Below are positions 9,176-18,252 of a stretch of DNA of 64,000 nt, piece after piece. Under the pieces are notes generated by a model, which had not been told where the DNA came from, did not search any database, and saw nothing but the letters and a program-made list of their open reading frames with translations. The position numbers and the translations under genes are program-made. The stretch comes from Halobacteriales archaeon QS_3_64_16. Its GTDB lineage: Archaea; Halobacteriota; Halobacteria; Halobacteriales; Halococcaceae. Position 1 is the first letter of the stretch, and each line of letters starts with the position of its first letter. The stretch spans positions 1-64,000 of the forward strand of contig PXRJ01000032.1 of NCBI GenBank assembly GCA_003021705.1. Direction: 5' to 3'.

Positions 9176-10712
9176 TCAGTACCGGTATTCCGTGCCCTCC
9201 GTGGTGTCCTCGATCTCGACGCCGACCTCGCGTAGTTCCTCGCGCAGCGCGTCGGCCCGGTCGTACTCGCCAGCCTCTCGGGCGCGCTCGCGGGCGTCGA
9301 GGATCGTCTCGATGAGGGGCTCAGCGATCGAGACGTTGCCCTCTACCGCAGCGCTCGTGCCGAAGGCCAGTCCTAGTACGTCCTCGCCGAAGGTTTCCAG
9401 AGTCTCGATCGCTCGCCTGAGCCCCCGGTAGTCGTATTTATCGTTCCCGTCGAGGTGGCGATTGATGGCACCGGCGAGTGCGAGCAACGCGGCCTGGCCC
9501 TCCCGCGTGTCGAAGTCGTCGTTCAGCGCCGCCGTGAAATCCGTGCGTGCGCCCTCGGTCGCCTCGCGCAGTGCCGGATCCCCCGCTTTCGTCCGGGCGT
9601 CGGGGCCGTCTACCGCCCCGATCGCCCGATCGTAGGCCCGCGAGAGGCGCGCGAAGCGCTCTTCGGACTCTGAAATCGCCTCTTCGCTGTAGGTCTGGGT
9701 GCTATTGTACGCGCCCGCGGTGAGGAAGGTGCGCAGGACGTTCGTGCCGTACTCGCCGATCGCCTCTCCGACGGTGATGAAGTTCCCCAGGCTCGAACTC
9801 ATCTTCTCCTCTGCCGTCTCGAAGAGGTCGGCGTGTAGCCAGTAGCGGACGAACTCGGTACCCGAGGCGGCTTCGCTCTGGGCGATCTCGTTTTCGTGGT
9901 GCGGGAAGACGAGATCACGGCCACCGACGTGGATGTCGATCGTCTCGCCCAGGTGAGTCATGCTCATCGCCGAGCACTCGATATGCCAGCCGGGTCTGCC
10001 CTCACCCCACGGCGACTCGAAGACCTGGCCTGCCGGCGCTCCCTCGGTGCCCGCCTCGGCGGGGTTCTCCACGGAGTTCTCGCTCTCGACGCCCTCGTGG
10101 CGGTGTTCGGCGATCGCTTCCGGCGAGACCCCACCCGATTTCCAGAGCGCGAAGTCCGCCGGGTGGCGTTTCTCTCCGCGCTCCTCGGGGTCGCCCTGGG
10201 TTTCGATCTCCTCGACGCGCTGGTTCGAGAGCTTACCGTACTCGGGAAAAGCGGTGACGTCGAAGTACACTGAACCGTTCGCCTCGTAGGCGTAGCCGCC
10301 CTCGATCAGCGTCTCAATCAGCTCGATTACCTCCGGGACGTGCTCGGAAACCCGCGGATAGACCGTCGCGCGCTCCAGGTTGAGCCCGCGCATCGCCGCA
10401 AGCGTCCGTGCGATGTAGGTTCGGGCGACCTCGCTCTCGCTGTCGCCGAGATCGCTTCGTCCTACTCGTGCGACGATCTTCTCGTTCACGTCGGTCGTTC
10501 ACGTCGGTGAAGTTCTCGACGTGACGAACCTCGTAGCCCAGATACGAGAGCCAGCGGGCCATTACGTCGACGTGGACCCACGAGCGGGCGTGACCGAGGT
10601 GTGGCGGAGCAGAGACCGTTAGACCACAGTAGTACAGCAAAACGTCCTCGGGATCGCGTGGTTCGAACGGTCGCTTCTCGCCGGTCAGCGTGTCGGTCAC
10701 GCACAACGCCAT
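9176..10712 (-). pseudogene. cysS: Cysteinyl-tRNA synthetase gene split by 13-bp tandem duplication
   Basis: The gene starts at ATG 10712 with MALCVTDTLTGEKRPFEPRD and includes the zinc cysteine in LLYYCGLTV and the HIGH-type motif PPHLGHARSWVHVD. The frame breaks in ENFTDVNDR. The rest reads on in another frame from VNEKIVARVG, with zinc ligands in HIECSAMSM and [11 protein letters not shown] and the KMSKS-type loop EEKMSSSLGNF, to 9176. The break coincides exactly with a duplicated 13-mer (10483-10508); removing one copy restores a single reading frame of about 500 residues. CysRS charges tRNA-Cys and is normally required unless another copy or the SepRS/SepCysS route exists. As written, neither half carries both catalytic motifs. 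Confidence 0.92.
10483..10508. repeat. Exact 13-bp tandem duplication inside cysS
   Basis: CGTTCACGTCGGT occurs twice head to tail (10483-10495 and 10496-10508). One copy encodes the expected NFTDVNEK junction of CysRS on the minus strand; the second copy adds 13 bases and shifts the frame by one. Perfect identity suggests a recent event. Confidence 0.97.
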
Positions 10713-10872
10713 CACCGGCTCTCTGTCGGTGAGTACACCTGAACCCATCGGAACCCGGCCCGCCCTGGCTCGATTCAGTCCGACTCAGTCCGACCTGATT
10801 CGACCCGACGCAGCCAACCCGGAGGGCCCAGTCGACCGATTGACCGTACGGCCGAGCGAGGAGCCGAGGATC

Positions 10873-11751
10873 TCAGAGCCGGTCCCGCCCGCCGCTCGTC
10901 TCCTCCCGCCGATCGTAAAAGAGGTACGTGACTCCGAGTACCGCGATCCCGAGGCTCGCGATCCCCAGCAAACCGATGAGCGTCGGCGACCCGGCGACCA
11001 TCGATCCGACTGTGCCCTCGGTGGAATCGCTCGTCCCGGCGGCGTTCGCCCTATCGCCACCCCCGCTCGCGTTACTCGCGTTGCGCGCGTCGTTTTCACT
11101 CCCGTCGCTCCCGTTCGCTACGGAGGCGTTACTTCCGTTCGCTCCAGCGGTCGTCCCGCCGTCGGTCGCGGGCGCGGTCGCGTTCGGGTCGATCTCGTAG
11201 CGGACCTGGACGGGACCGTCGGTCCCGCCACCTGGACCGCTCGCCGAGACCCGCAGGGCGAACGATCGCACGCCCTGGGGGTCCGGAACGGCGATATCGG
11301 TGTTGCTCGTGTTCGCGATCCGGACGACGATCCGATCGCCCGGGCCAATCGCCCGGTAGACCGACTCGAGGCGGACGATCAGCTCCGAGTTCTCCTCGCC
11401 CGTCGAAGCATTCACCGCGCCCAGCGAGACTGATCCGCTCGCGTTCGCCTTCTCGAGGTATATCGCGACGTCCTCGCCGGTGACATTACTGATGTCGCCC
11501 GAGAAATCGCGGTCGGCACCGAAGTCGATCGAGAGCCGCTGGAGACCGTTCCTCACGATCGTATCGTTCTCTTCGGCGATAACAGTAACCGTATACCGTC
11601 CGTCCGCACCCGGTGCCCGCGGGTTCGTGTACGTCGCACCGCTGTCGCCATCGAGCGCGGCCGTCGGTGCCGGCAGCGCCGTTACGACGACGCCGAAGAG
11701 CACGAGGGCGAGCAGCGCCAATCGAGCGAAGGGAGGTCGGTAGGTGTCCAT
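10873..11751 (-). CDS. Secreted, membrane-anchored cell-surface protein
   Basis: A 292-residue protein with an N-terminal signal segment (ARLALLALVLFGVVVTALPA, residues 9-28), an extracellular beta-rich region of about 170 residues, a Ser/Thr/Asn/Gly/Ala-rich linker dense in N-x-S/T sequons, and one C-terminal helix (LIGLLGIASLGIAVLGVTYL) before a short charged tail (RREETSGGRDRL). The architecture is that of a type I surface glycoprotein anchored in the cell membrane and N-glycosylated in the linker. I do not recognise the ectodomain family. An AT-rich promoter-like stretch (AAATATTC) lies just upstream of the start. Confidence 0.75.
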   Translation of the reverse strand: MDTYRPPFARLALLALVLFGVVVTALPAPTAALDGDSGATYTNPRAPGADGRYTVTVIAEENDTIVRNGLQRLSIDFGADRDFSGDISNVTGEDVAIYLEKANASGSVSLGAVNASTGEENSELIVRLESVYRAIGPGDRIVVRIANTSNTDIAVPDPQGVRSFALRVSASGPGGGTDGPVQVRYEIDPNATAPATDGGTTAGANGSNASVANGSDGSENDARNASNASGGGDRANAAGTSDSTEGTVGSMVAGSPTLIGLLGIASLGIAVLGVTYLFYDRREETSGGRDRL

Positions 11752-12010
11752 ACTGGTTCCGAGCCCGATACAAGAATAAATATTCTCTTCGTTGCAGAGG
11801 AATAATACTATGGCGATCGGTCAGGGTCGTGCTACTGAGGGGAGGCGGTCGCCACCGCCGGGCGTAACCGATACCTACTACCGGGCATCGGGCGTTCGAC
11901 AGATCAGTTTGGGAAATCAACGCCCATCGATCGAGTTCCGCCGGCGAACCCGCCCCGATAGGGAGAGTAGCCGACGAGTAGTGAAGAACGTTCGCTCTCC
12001 TAATCGGGAC

Positions 12011-13324
12011 ATGGGTTCAACCGACGATAGCGCGGGCGACGCCGCCGAAGGCATCACTGACGACGCGGACGACACCGGAGAGAGTGCCGGGGAAGACGGT
12101 ATTGCCTCCGCAGCCGACCACAGTGCTGTAGGGGAAAGCACCCATCGGGGCGAGCTGGGGAACGGCGTTGGCGAGATGGAAGCCGAGAGCGACTCGGCGA
12201 CCGACCGGGAGGAGTCCAACGGCGAGGGTCCCGGCCCGTCGATGGCGTCGGGCGCGGAGGCGGAGACGGACGCGGACATCGAGGAGCCAAACACTAGCGG
12301 GACGATGACCGACGAGGAACTCGCCGCGATCGTCGCGGACCTAGAGACCTCGATCACGGTCGTGGGCTGTGGCGGGGCCGGTTCGAACACGGTCACGCGC
12401 ATGAGCAGGGAGGGAATCGAGGGCGCGAAACTTGTCGCGGCGAACACCGACGCCCAGCACCTCGCCGAGCAGGCCCGCGCGGATTCGAAGCTCCTGCTCG
12501 GCCGGCGGCGTGCCGGCGGGCGCGGTGCCGGTGCGGATCCCGACATCGGCGAGGACGCCGCCGAGGAGACCATCGAGGACGTTCTCACAGCCGTTCGCGA
12601 CGAGGACATGGTCTTCGTCACGGCGGGCCTGGGTGGCGGGACCGGGACGGGGGCCGCGCCCGTGATCGCCGAGGCCGCCCGGGATGCCGGCGCGCTTACC
12701 GTCGCGGTCGTCACGATGCCCTTCGCAGCGGAGGGAGCTGAACGCCGGGCGAATGCCGATAGCGGCCTCGAAGCGCTCAGGTCGGTGACCGATACAGTGA
12801 TCGTAGTGCCTAACGACCGTCTGCTCGACGTCGCGAGCGAGATGCCCCTCAGGGAGGCCTTCGAGATCGCCGATCGCGTTCTTGAACGGGGCGTAACAGG
12901 CATGACCGAATTAGTAACGAAACCCGGGCTGGTGAACGTCGACTTCGCGGACGTCCGGACGATCATGGAAGACGGCGGCGTCGCGATGATCGGGCTGGGC
13001 GAGTCCCGGATGAGTAACGGCGATCACTCGATCTGGTCGGCGCTTCGCTCACCCCTCTTAGACGTCGAGTTCGAGGGGGCGAACGCCGCGCTGATCAACG
13101 TCGTCGGTGGCCCGGAAATGACGATCGAACAAGCGGAGGGGATCGTCGAGGAGATCCACGACCGGATCAGCGCCGACGCACGCATTATCTGGGGCGCGTC
13201 GGTCGATCCGTCGCTCGAGGGGACCATCGAGACGATGGTCGTCGTCACCGGAGTCGAGTCCCCCCAGATCTACGGCCAGCGCGGGAGCGAACGCGACGGG
13301 GACGATCTCGACGTCCTGGAGTAA
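12011..13324 (+). CDS. ftsZ1: FtsZ1-type cell division GTPase
   Basis: A 437-residue tubulin-superfamily GTPase. A roughly 97-residue acidic low-complexity N-terminal tail precedes the conserved [10 protein letters not shown] helix. The GTPase core follows: [15 protein letters not shown], the signature [25 protein letters not shown], and the T7 synergy loop [18 protein letters not shown], ending [10 protein letters not shown]. Wording of these motifs, especially GRGAG and [17 protein letters not shown], is FtsZ1-like rather than FtsZ2-like. FtsZ1 assembles at mid-cell with FtsZ2 for division. I chose ATG 12011 because the codons before it give a basic, non-conserved stretch. It could be an additional FtsZ1 paralogue rather than the primary copy, given the long tail. 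Confidence 0.9.
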   Translation: MGSTDDSAGDAAEGITDDADDTGESAGEDGIASAADHSAVGESTHRGELGNGVGEMEAESDSATDREESNGEGPGPSMASGAEAETDADIEEPNTSGTMTDEELAAIVADLETSITVVGCGGAGSNTVTRMSREGIEGAKLVAANTDAQHLAEQARADSKLLLGRRRAGGRGAGADPDIGEDAAEETIEDVLTAVRDEDMVFVTAGLGGGTGTGAAPVIAEAARDAGALTVAVVTMPFAAEGAERRANADSGLEALRSVTDTVIVVPNDRLLDVASEMPLREAFEIADRVLERGVTGMTELVTKPGLVNVDFADVRTIMEDGGVAMIGLGESRMSNGDHSIWSALRSPLLDVEFEGANAALINVVGGPEMTIEQAEGIVEEIHDRISADARIIWGASVDPSLEGTIETMVVVTGVESPQIYGQRGSERDGDDLDVLE

Positions 13325-13544
13325 TCTCTCCTAGAAGCGCTCGCCGCCGAAGTTCGAACGCGTCGAACCGGACCGTTGCCCGAACGTCCCGCCGAGAAGC
13401 GACGAACGAAGTAACGAGCAGGTGCTTTTTGACCGTCCGTCGTCATCACGTCTCGAACTGGACGCGAAGCATTGCCATCGATACGATAGCGGTAAGTACC
13501 GTTTACAATGAGGGGACGGTGTTCCGGAGGAAGGGATCAACTGG

Positions 13545-13829
13545 ATGATAGACGCGAGGACCACCCTCCCCAGGAGGGCGCTGACGGCGGCCGACGCGGA
13601 GCGACTACGGGCGCGCGAGGCGACCGAGATGATCGTTCGCCTCGATCCGCCCGAAGCGATGGAACGCCAGGGCGGTGCACACAGAGCCTTGCTCCTGACC
13701 GGCGGGACTCTCTTCGAGCTGGAGTATACCGGCCAGGAGTGGACCCGGCGAGTTCGCAACGAGGATGCCGGGCGAGTCGAGCTACTCGATGCCGTGATGG
13801 CGGACGTCGCCGAGCGACGCGACCCGTGA
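13545..13829 (+). CDS. Small conserved haloarchaeal protein
   Basis: A 94-residue protein starting MIDARTTLPRRALTAADAER. It has a helical N-terminal half and a beta-hairpin-like LLLTGGTLFELEYTGQEWTR segment. Acidic C-terminus, chromosomal codon use and a clean start support coding. I do not recognise the family. It lies between ftsZ1 and a convergent pair of conserved genes, with 51 bases to the convergent stop. Confidence 0.6.
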   Translation: MIDARTTLPRRALTAADAERLRAREATEMIVRLDPPEAMERQGGAHRALLLTGGTLFELEYTGQEWTRRVRNEDAGRVELLDAVMADVAERRDP

Positions 13830-13880
13830 GCGGAGGAGGGAGTTCACGAGCCCACGAACTACGCGGAGCAGTCCGCCCGG

Positions 13881-14402
13881 TCAGCCCGGGATCGCCTCGA
13901 GCACACTCTCGACGAGACGGAGGGCGGTGGGGCCATCGCGACGGGAGACGACGACCACGAGCGCCCGGCCCGCGAACCCCGCAGCCACCGGCGTGATGTC
14001 TTCGACAGCGAGGCGACCGAGTGCTCGGGAGAGAACTCGCCCGTCCACCGCGCCCGTCACGAGGATCGCTGTGCGGGTGCCGGCCCCCGGGACGAGCGCG
14101 TGCTCGCCGACCCGAAGCAGCGGGGTGTCCGTCGTCCCCTTACCTTGCGCCTCGTCGCTCTCGGGGTCGGCTGTGCGCTCGTCGAGTCCGCTTCGCATCG
14201 TCACGCGCGCCTCGCGGGCACTTTCCTCGTAGTCCGGCAGCGCCTCGGCGTACCGGCCGAGCGCGGCGACGACGGCGCCGTGTTCGCCCTCGACATCCAG
14301 AAGGCGGGCAGCGGCAGCGTAGTTCACCACGCCCGCCCGCAGCGCCTCCTGTAAGAACGGGTGGCGACGGATCGCGGCTCTGGTCTCGGCGGCGAGTGTC
14401 AC
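13881..14402 (-). CDS. Conserved haloarchaeal protein, regulator-like (DUF7523-like)
   Basis: A 173-residue protein. The N-terminal helix-turn-helix-like region reads RRHPFLQEALRAGVVNYAAA then RLLDVEGEHGAVVAALGRYA; the C-terminal half has an ACT-like alpha/beta pattern ending RRDGPTALRLVESVLEAIPG. The two halves are joined by an acidic linker. I recall this as the DUF7523 family, often adjacent to the gene upstream (14508-15164). Role unknown; a small regulatory or ligand-sensing protein is a reasonable inference. Confidence 0.7.
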   Translation of the reverse strand: MTLAAETRAAIRRHPFLQEALRAGVVNYAAAARLLDVEGEHGAVVAALGRYAEALPDYEESAREARVTMRSGLDERTADPESDEAQGKGTTDTPLLRVGEHALVPGAGTRTAILVTGAVDGRVLSRALGRLAVEDITPVAAGFAGRALVVVVSRRDGPTALRLVESVLEAIPG

Positions 14403-14507
14403 GGCAGGCTCACGGCCGGACCGAACGTAGGAACGAGGAAAAGTCGATCGCCGACCCGACGCCGCGGTCGGGGTGTATCTGTGGACGAGGCCCGTGGACG
14501 AAGCGGG

Positions 14508-15164
14508 TCAGCGAAGCGAGACGTAGCCGGCGACGAGTGCGCCCGCGAGCACGGCGACCGCGCCGAGCAGTAACAGCGGGCTATCGATCGTCGCGACAGC
14601 GATGATGGCGAGCAGAAGTACGGCGACGCCCAGGGCCGCTGCCGGCGTCCCGATCCCATCGCTATCCCCGAGCGCGCCCGCAGACAGGACGCCCCCCGGC
14701 CCCGAGGGCTCCGGGGATCGCGAAGAACCCGACGACCGCGACGATCCTGATCCGGAGCGCGAACTCGAGCCCAGTCGTGAACGGGACCCCCGGTTCGCCG
14801 GCTTGTCGAGCGCACTATCGACCTCAACCGGCGGTTTGGTCGGCCGGACGGCCCGCAGCGACAGGTCGACGAAACGGGTTTCCGCACCGTAGGCGGCGGC
14901 CAGCTTCAACCGGCCCGAGACCGAGTGCTCGTCGTCGTGGACGGCGACCGGAACCCGTCTGGTGGCCCCGGGCCGGAGGTGGTGGTTGATTGCCTCGACC
15001 GACGCCACCTCCGAGAGGGCGTCGTCGAGGTGGACGTGGACGTGGACGGCCTCGCCGTGATTCGCGAGTTCGATGTCGAACGATCCCGTGGTCTCGAAGC
15101 CATCAGGGGACTCCACGGAGTGGAGGTGAGTGCGGTTGATGGCCACGGCCAGCGTATCGGACAC
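14508..15164 (-). CDS. Conserved haloarchaeal membrane-anchored protein (DUF7524-like)
   Basis: A 218-residue protein. Residues 1-110 form a beta-sandwich-like domain (MSDTLAVAINRTHLHSVESP, NHGEAVHVHVHLDDALSEVA). A Ser/Arg/Gly-rich linker near 125-160 follows, then two hydrophobic helices (AAALGVAVLLLAIIAVATI and LLLLGAVAVLAGALVAGYVS) end the chain. There is no signal peptide, so the N-domain probably faces the cytoplasm. I recall this as DUF7524, a frequent partner of the downstream gene. Function unknown. Confidence 0.7.
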   Translation of the reverse strand: MSDTLAVAINRTHLHSVESPDGFETTGSFDIELANHGEAVHVHVHLDDALSEVASVEAINHHLRPGATRRVPVAVHDDEHSVSGRLKLAAAYGAETRFVDLSLRAVRPTKPPVEVDSALDKPANRGSRSRLGSSSRSGSGSSRSSGSSRSPEPSGPGGVLSAGALGDSDGIGTPAAALGVAVLLLAIIAVATIDSPLLLLGAVAVLAGALVAGYVSLR

Positions 15165-15272
15165 GATAGGGGCCTCGATCGGTCGGTAGAAAAAGTTTCA
15201 GGAACCGTTCGGAAGAACTCGGGCCCGCTCGGTATCGCTTGGAGACGCCCGCAGCCCTCGGGTCGAGAGCGC

Positions 15273-15458
15273 TCAGGCCTCGCGCATGTCCGGCGGCAGG
15301 AGATTCGGAATGCCATCGGCGATCGGGTACTCCTCGCCACACTCCGTACAGACGAGCCGGCCTTCCGTGATCTCCTCGTCGGTGCGCTGGATGGCTTCGA
15401 GTTCGAGGTCGTGTTTATCGAGCGGGCAGCAGACGATCTCCAGTAGCGATTCGTTCAT
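15273..15458 (-). CDS. Trm112-family zinc-binding protein
   Basis: A 61-residue protein, MNESLLEIVCCPLDKHDLEL at the start and RLVCTECGEEYPIADGIPNL in the second half. The CxxD/CxxC arrangement and the EYPIxDGIPxLLP ending are diagnostic of the Trm112/YcaR family. Trm112 is a partner that stabilises and activates methyltransferases acting on tRNA, rRNA and release factor. I chose ATG 15458, immediately before the conserved core, over an upstream start adding nine residues. Confidence 0.88.
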   Translation of the reverse strand: MNESLLEIVCCPLDKHDLELEAIQRTDEEITEGRLVCTECGEEYPIADGIPNLLPPDMREA

Positions 15459-15602
15459 GCATAGGGTAGGAGGGCGACGGGCCAAAAGCGTGCGGATACG
15501 CTCGGTGGCCGGTTCGAGTCGCTGATCGTTCCCGAGGGAGCCAGCCGCCGATCGAACACGTTCGACACAAACCCTATAGTTGATCGACCGACAGAATAAG
15601 TC

Positions 15603-16010
15603 GTGACCGAAACGTCAGCCGATCACAACGACGGTGACGACGCGACCGACGAGGACGGGACGCTCTACGAGCGACTGGGGGGTCGGGACGCCATCGCGAG
15701 CGTCGTCGAGGACTTCTATGATCGGATGCTCGACGACGAGCGCGTCGCGGACTTCTTCGAGGACGTGGACATGGCCCGTCAGCGCGCCCACCAGACCCAG
15801 TTCCTGAGCAGCGTCACCGGTGGCCCGGTCGAGTACAGCGGCGCGGACATGCGCGAAGCCCACGAGGGAATGGGTATCACCGACGAGGACTACGACATCG
15901 TCGGCGGACATCTCGATGCGAGCCTCGCGGACGCCGGCGTCGCGGATACGGACCGGGAAGCAGTCATAGCGGAGGTCGAAGCGCTCCGGGACCCGATCGT
16001 CGGCCGGTAG
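15603..16010 (+). CDS. Truncated haemoglobin (group I)
   Basis: A 135-residue protein with a GTG start and acidic N-tail. LYERLGGRDAIASVVEDFYD near residues 21-40 is the GlbN/group I globin opening, followed by DERVADFFEDVDM and the heme region HQTQFLSSVTGGP. The proximal histidine is probably the one in REAHEGMGITDEDYD. Such globins bind oxygen or nitric oxide in the cytoplasm. An AT-rich CCTATAGTT sits about 30 bases upstream as candidate promoter. Confidence 0.9.
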   Translation: MTETSADHNDGDDATDEDGTLYERLGGRDAIASVVEDFYDRMLDDERVADFFEDVDMARQRAHQTQFLSSVTGGPVEYSGADMREAHEGMGITDEDYDIVGGHLDASLADAGVADTDREAVIAEVEALRDPIVGR

Positions 16011-16056
16011 CTCACGGAAGACGGAAACCTGGCATCGGAGGCCGGGACTCGACGGA

Positions 16057-17469
16057 TCAGTCCGAGTGCTCGAAGGGATCGTCGAGAACGATCGTCTGCT
16101 CGCGGCCGGGGCCGACGCCGACCGCGGCGATCGGGACCTTTACTTCGTCGCTCACGTACTCGAGATACGCGCGGGCGTTCTCGGGGAGGGCTCCATAGCC
16201 CTCCTCGACGACTCGCTCCCAGTCAGCGTCAGGCCAGCCGTCGAACTCCCGATAGACCGGTTCACACCGACTCCAGCGCTCGGTGCGCGCGGGGATCGTT
16301 GCGAGCGATTCGCCAGCCAGGTCGTAGCGCTCACAGACCCGTACCGAGTCGAGTGCGGCGAGGGTATCGACGTGATTGATGGCGAGCCCCGAGAAGGAAC
16401 TGGCGCGGGCGGCGTGGCGCAACATAGGTAAGTCGAGCCAGCCGACGCGCCGGGGCCGCCCGGTGACGGTGCCGTACTCGCCGCCTGCCTCGCGGATCTC
16501 GGTCGCGAGGGCTTCCTCCCGCTCGGCGTCCTCGCCGTCGTCGGTGTCGTCGCGGTCTGCGTTCCCCTCACTGGCCTCGTAGCCGGGGGTCTGGCCCTCG
16601 ACGCCGCCCAGTTCCGTCGGCAGCGGGCCGGTGCCGACCCGGGAGAGATAGGCTTTCACGACGCCGATCGTCTCGCCCTGCCCGACGACGCCGGGACCGA
16701 GGCCCGAACCCACCGAGGCCCCGCCGGCGGTCGGGTTCGAGGAGGTGACGAAGGGGTAGTTCCCGTGATCGATATCGAGGACGGTACCCTGAGCGCCTTC
16801 GAAGAGTATCTCCCCCCCGGCCTCCCGCTCGCGTTCGAGGTAGGCTCCGGCGTTTACCGTCATGTCCTCCTCGCGGAGACGTTCGCCGTACTGTTTGTAG
16901 TCCTCGTAGAGCCGATCGATATCGAAGGACTCGCCGGTCTCGACGCCGAAGACGGATTCGGCGAGCGCGCGTTTCTGCGGGACGACGTACTCCAAGCGAC
17001 CGCGGAGGACCTCGGGATCGAGCAGGTCCCCGATACGGATCCCGCGGCGGCCGGCCTTGTCCTCGTAGGTCGGCCCGATACCCCGTCCGGTAGTGCCGGC
17101 GTCGAGTTCCTTGTCTTCCTTCGCGCGTTCCTCGATACCGTCGAGCGCGCAGTGATAGGGGAAGATGACGTGGGCGCGGCGGGCGACCTTCAGATCGGGA
17201 TCGAGCCCGCGCTCGCGAAGCGCGTCGAGTTCCGAGAGGAGGGTCTCGGGATTCACGACACAGCCGTTCCCGAGAACGCCGACTCTGCCCCGGACCGTGC
17301 CGCTGGGCACGAGCGAGAGCTTGTAGGTATCCTCACCGTCGACGACGGTATGCCCGGCGTTGTCCCCGCCCTGATACCGGACGACGATATCGGCGCTCTC
17401 GCTCCAGCGATCGACGATCCCACCCTTGCCCTCGTCACCCAACTGCGAGCCGACGATCGTCACGACCAT
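16057..17469 (-). CDS. purA: Adenylosuccinate synthetase
   Basis: A 470-residue enzyme of AMP synthesis, converting IMP and aspartate with GTP to adenylosuccinate. It begins MVVTIVGSQLGDEGKGGIVD, the GTP-binding P-loop with catalytic Asp, then GGDNAGHTVV, TTGRGIGPTYEDKA, GAQGTVLDIDHGNYPFVTSS and VTGRPRRVGWLDLP. An acidic insertion of about 30 residues (EGNADRDDTDDGEDAEREEA) precedes GGEYGTVTGRPRR, a haloarchaeal adaptation absent from bacterial PurA. I placed the start at ATG 17469, directly on the fold, rather than nine codons upstream. Confidence 0.96.
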   Translation of the reverse strand: MVVTIVGSQLGDEGKGGIVDRWSESADIVVRYQGGDNAGHTVVDGEDTYKLSLVPSGTVRGRVGVLGNGCVVNPETLLSELDALRERGLDPDLKVARRAHVIFPYHCALDGIEERAKEDKELDAGTTGRGIGPTYEDKAGRRGIRIGDLLDPEVLRGRLEYVVPQKRALAESVFGVETGESFDIDRLYEDYKQYGERLREEDMTVNAGAYLEREREAGGEILFEGAQGTVLDIDHGNYPFVTSSNPTAGGASVGSGLGPGVVGQGETIGVVKAYLSRVGTGPLPTELGGVEGQTPGYEASEGNADRDDTDDGEDAEREEALATEIREAGGEYGTVTGRPRRVGWLDLPMLRHAARASSFSGLAINHVDTLAALDSVRVCERYDLAGESLATIPARTERWSRCEPVYREFDGWPDADWERVVEEGYGALPENARAYLEYVSDEVKVPIAAVGVGPGREQTIVLDDPFEHSD

Positions 17470-17804
17470 ACGGCCGGGTTTCCCCGCCCGGTCCATACCG
17501 ATTACGATCCGCCACCCGGTTCCCGCTCTCGGCGCTTGGAGCCCCTCACCGTCGGTGGTCCCTTTCCATCGTCGCCGCGACCACGACCGTGATCGAACCG
17601 CGACCGCGAACCGGAGCGATCATAGACCGTCGAACGGCCAGAACGGCCGGAGCAACTATATGTGAGTCGAACGGATATGTCGATTGTCGATTCCACGGAC
17701 GGAAGCGAGGGGACTTAAGCGAGGGCGGTTCGGGAGAGATATGCCGGTTTTTGAGCCGCGGAGAGTAACCTTTAAAAACCATCGACCACGAGTTAACAAG
17801 TGCC

Positions 17805-18110
17805 ATGATAGACAGGCTTGAGAAAGAAGTAGACATGCTCGAACGCCATCTAGAAGTTCTCCGGATGGTGATCGACAGCGAGCCGATCGGGATCGTGAAG
17901 ATGTCGAACGAGACCGGCTACCCCCACCACAAGGTCCGCTACTCGCTTCGCGTGCTCGAAGAGGAGACGCTGATCGAGCCCTCTAGTCAGGGTGCGATCA
18001 CGACCGACCGGACCTCCGAATTCGTCGACGAACTCGACGGGAAGGTAGACACCGTTGTCGAGAAACTAGAGGGAATGAAAATCGAGAACGCCGCCGAGAT
18101 CGAGTCCTAA
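17805..18110 (+). CDS. Winged-helix DNA-binding protein
   Basis: A 101-residue protein. MIDRLEKEVDMLERHLEVLR forms an N-terminal coiled helix; KMSNETGYPHHKVRYSLRVL near residues 33-52 is the recognition-helix region, followed by EEETLIEPSSQGAITTDR, a wing. The C-terminus DELDGKVDTVVEKLEGMKIE is a second coiled helix, suggesting a dimer. It is a small haloarchaeal regulator with unknown targets. CCTTTAAAAACC at 17769-17780 is a good TATA element at about -27 from the start. Confidence 0.8.
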   Translation: MIDRLEKEVDMLERHLEVLRMVIDSEPIGIVKMSNETGYPHHKVRYSLRVLEEETLIEPSSQGAITTDRTSEFVDELDGKVDTVVEKLEGMKIENAAEIES

Positions 18111-18252
18111 GAGGGTATCGAGCGCCCCGGGCGTATCGACGGTCGATCGCTGAGGAGCAGCGGCAGCTAGCGCCACCGCCGCCGACGGACAGCCAGCGGT
18201 ACGGCGAAGGTTCGGCAGGCGAGTAGACGGACGCCAGCTTCGGGCTCTAATA

